Position numbers and translations under genes: made by a program. The notes beneath the pieces were generated by a model. It saw only the letters and a list, made by a program, of their open reading frames with translations. It ran no database searches and was not told the origin of the DNA. A DNA stretch of 64,000 nt from contig OZ244805.1 of assembly GCA_965220095.1 (NCBI GenBank), positions 3,720,001 through 3,784,000 on the forward strand. Direction: 5' to 3'. Shown here one piece after another: positions 63,732 through 64,000 of the stretch. The first letter of the stretch is position 1; each line of letters begins with the position of its first letter. Origin of the DNA: Bin87 sp965220095. Its GTDB lineage: Bacteria > Chloroflexota > Dehalococcoidia > Lucifugimonadales > UBA3495.

Positions 63732-64000
63732 TCACAAGTTAACGGGAATACGGTCAGCCAACGTGATGCTCGTCTCATCGACCTGGCAGCGGTAGGCCCA
63801 CGCCTCCACGCCAGCTGCTACCGCCCGACGCAGCGTTTGTCCCAGCAGCGGGTCGGCAGAGTCATGGGGTGCGAACGCATCCGCGTCGGCGCGCTGGATC
63901 ACAAACACCACCGCCGCACGACAACCTGCCTCCAGCGCCGCCATCAGGCTGTGCAGATGCTTGACTCCGCGCAGCGTAGGCGCATCGGGGAACAGACCGA
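63732..64000 (-). CDS. sfsA: SfsA family protein (sugar fermentation stimulation homolog), C-terminal part
   Basis: The last 89 residues of a gene entering from the right edge. FPDAPTLRGVKHLHSLMAAL, AAVVFVIQRADADAFAPHD, then DPLLGQTLRRAVAAGVEAWA and YRCQVD are typical of the C-terminal nuclease-like half of SfsA. The catalytic N-terminal part is outside the window. It is followed after about 80 bp by the glycosylase gene on the same strand. Confidence 0.88.
   Translation of the reverse strand, partial: GLFPDAPTLRGVKHLHSLMAALEAGCRAAVVFVIQRADADAFAPHDSADPLLGQTLRRAVAAGVEAWAYRCQVDETSITLADRIPVNL

Overview
The window looks like a piece of a Chloroflexota chromosome, most likely the SAR202 / Dehalococcoidia side of the phylum. 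This is inferred from gene content, not from a marker gene. Supporting signs are four luciferase-like flavin monooxygenases, a two-domain CaiB-type CoA-transferase, a Rieske dioxygenase, several SDRs, two ACMSD-type amidohydrolases, a fused HyuA-HyuB hydantoinase and a high load of insertion sequences and palindromic repeats. No rRNA, tRNA or CRISPR array was seen.

Layout. 1-1.4 kb: the start of an FAD oxidase, a 242-bp MITE-like element and a frameshifted membrane-anchored gene. 1.7-10.1 kb: a putative aromatic or polycyclic degradation cluster. Rieske alpha, beta and SDR run rightward. A CoA-transferase, a thiolase-like protein and a DUF35 protein run leftward. The CoA-transferase is split by an intact IS66-type element with a clean 8-bp target duplication. 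10.1-11.1 kb: remnants of a transposase, an epimerase and a gamma-glutamyltranspeptidase. 11.3-18.2 kb: an HpaB-type monooxygenase, a small membrane protein, a truncated serine recombinase with an XRE domain, a damaged IS1182 transposase, a PQQ-type sugar dehydrogenase lipoprotein and a methyltransferase.

18.4-36.4 kb: the metabolic core. It holds three luciferase-like monooxygenases, a 2-hydroxyacid dehydrogenase, a fumarylacetoacetate-hydrolase-family protein, the HyuA-HyuB fusion, two amidohydrolases, a membrane-anchored beta-propeller protein and a Dpp-type ABC importer (binding protein and two permeases, no ATPase in the window). Together these suggest uptake of peptide-like or opine-like solutes and stepwise breakdown of aromatic or heterocyclic acids.

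36.7-48.1 kb: an insertion-sequence graveyard. A CRTAC1-like (VCBS/ASPIC-UnbV) gene is split by an IS4/IS701-like element and an IS630 element lying 4 bp apart. Next come decayed IS5, IS21, IS1182, IS1380 and a second IS5. Many of these are broken by short palindromic insertions or by perfect 11-15 bp tandem duplications.

48.2-64 kb: mostly intact genes. These are a pentapeptide-repeat protein with a TIR-like C-terminus, a fourth luciferase-like monooxygenase, two tightly overlapping small gene pairs around an SDR, an alpha/beta hydrolase with Thr at the nucleophile position and a cupin. A nitrate assimilation operon follows (nasA-nirB-nirD-narK, leftward), then a coiled-coil membrane protein, an endonuclease III-like glycosylase and the 3' part of sfsA.
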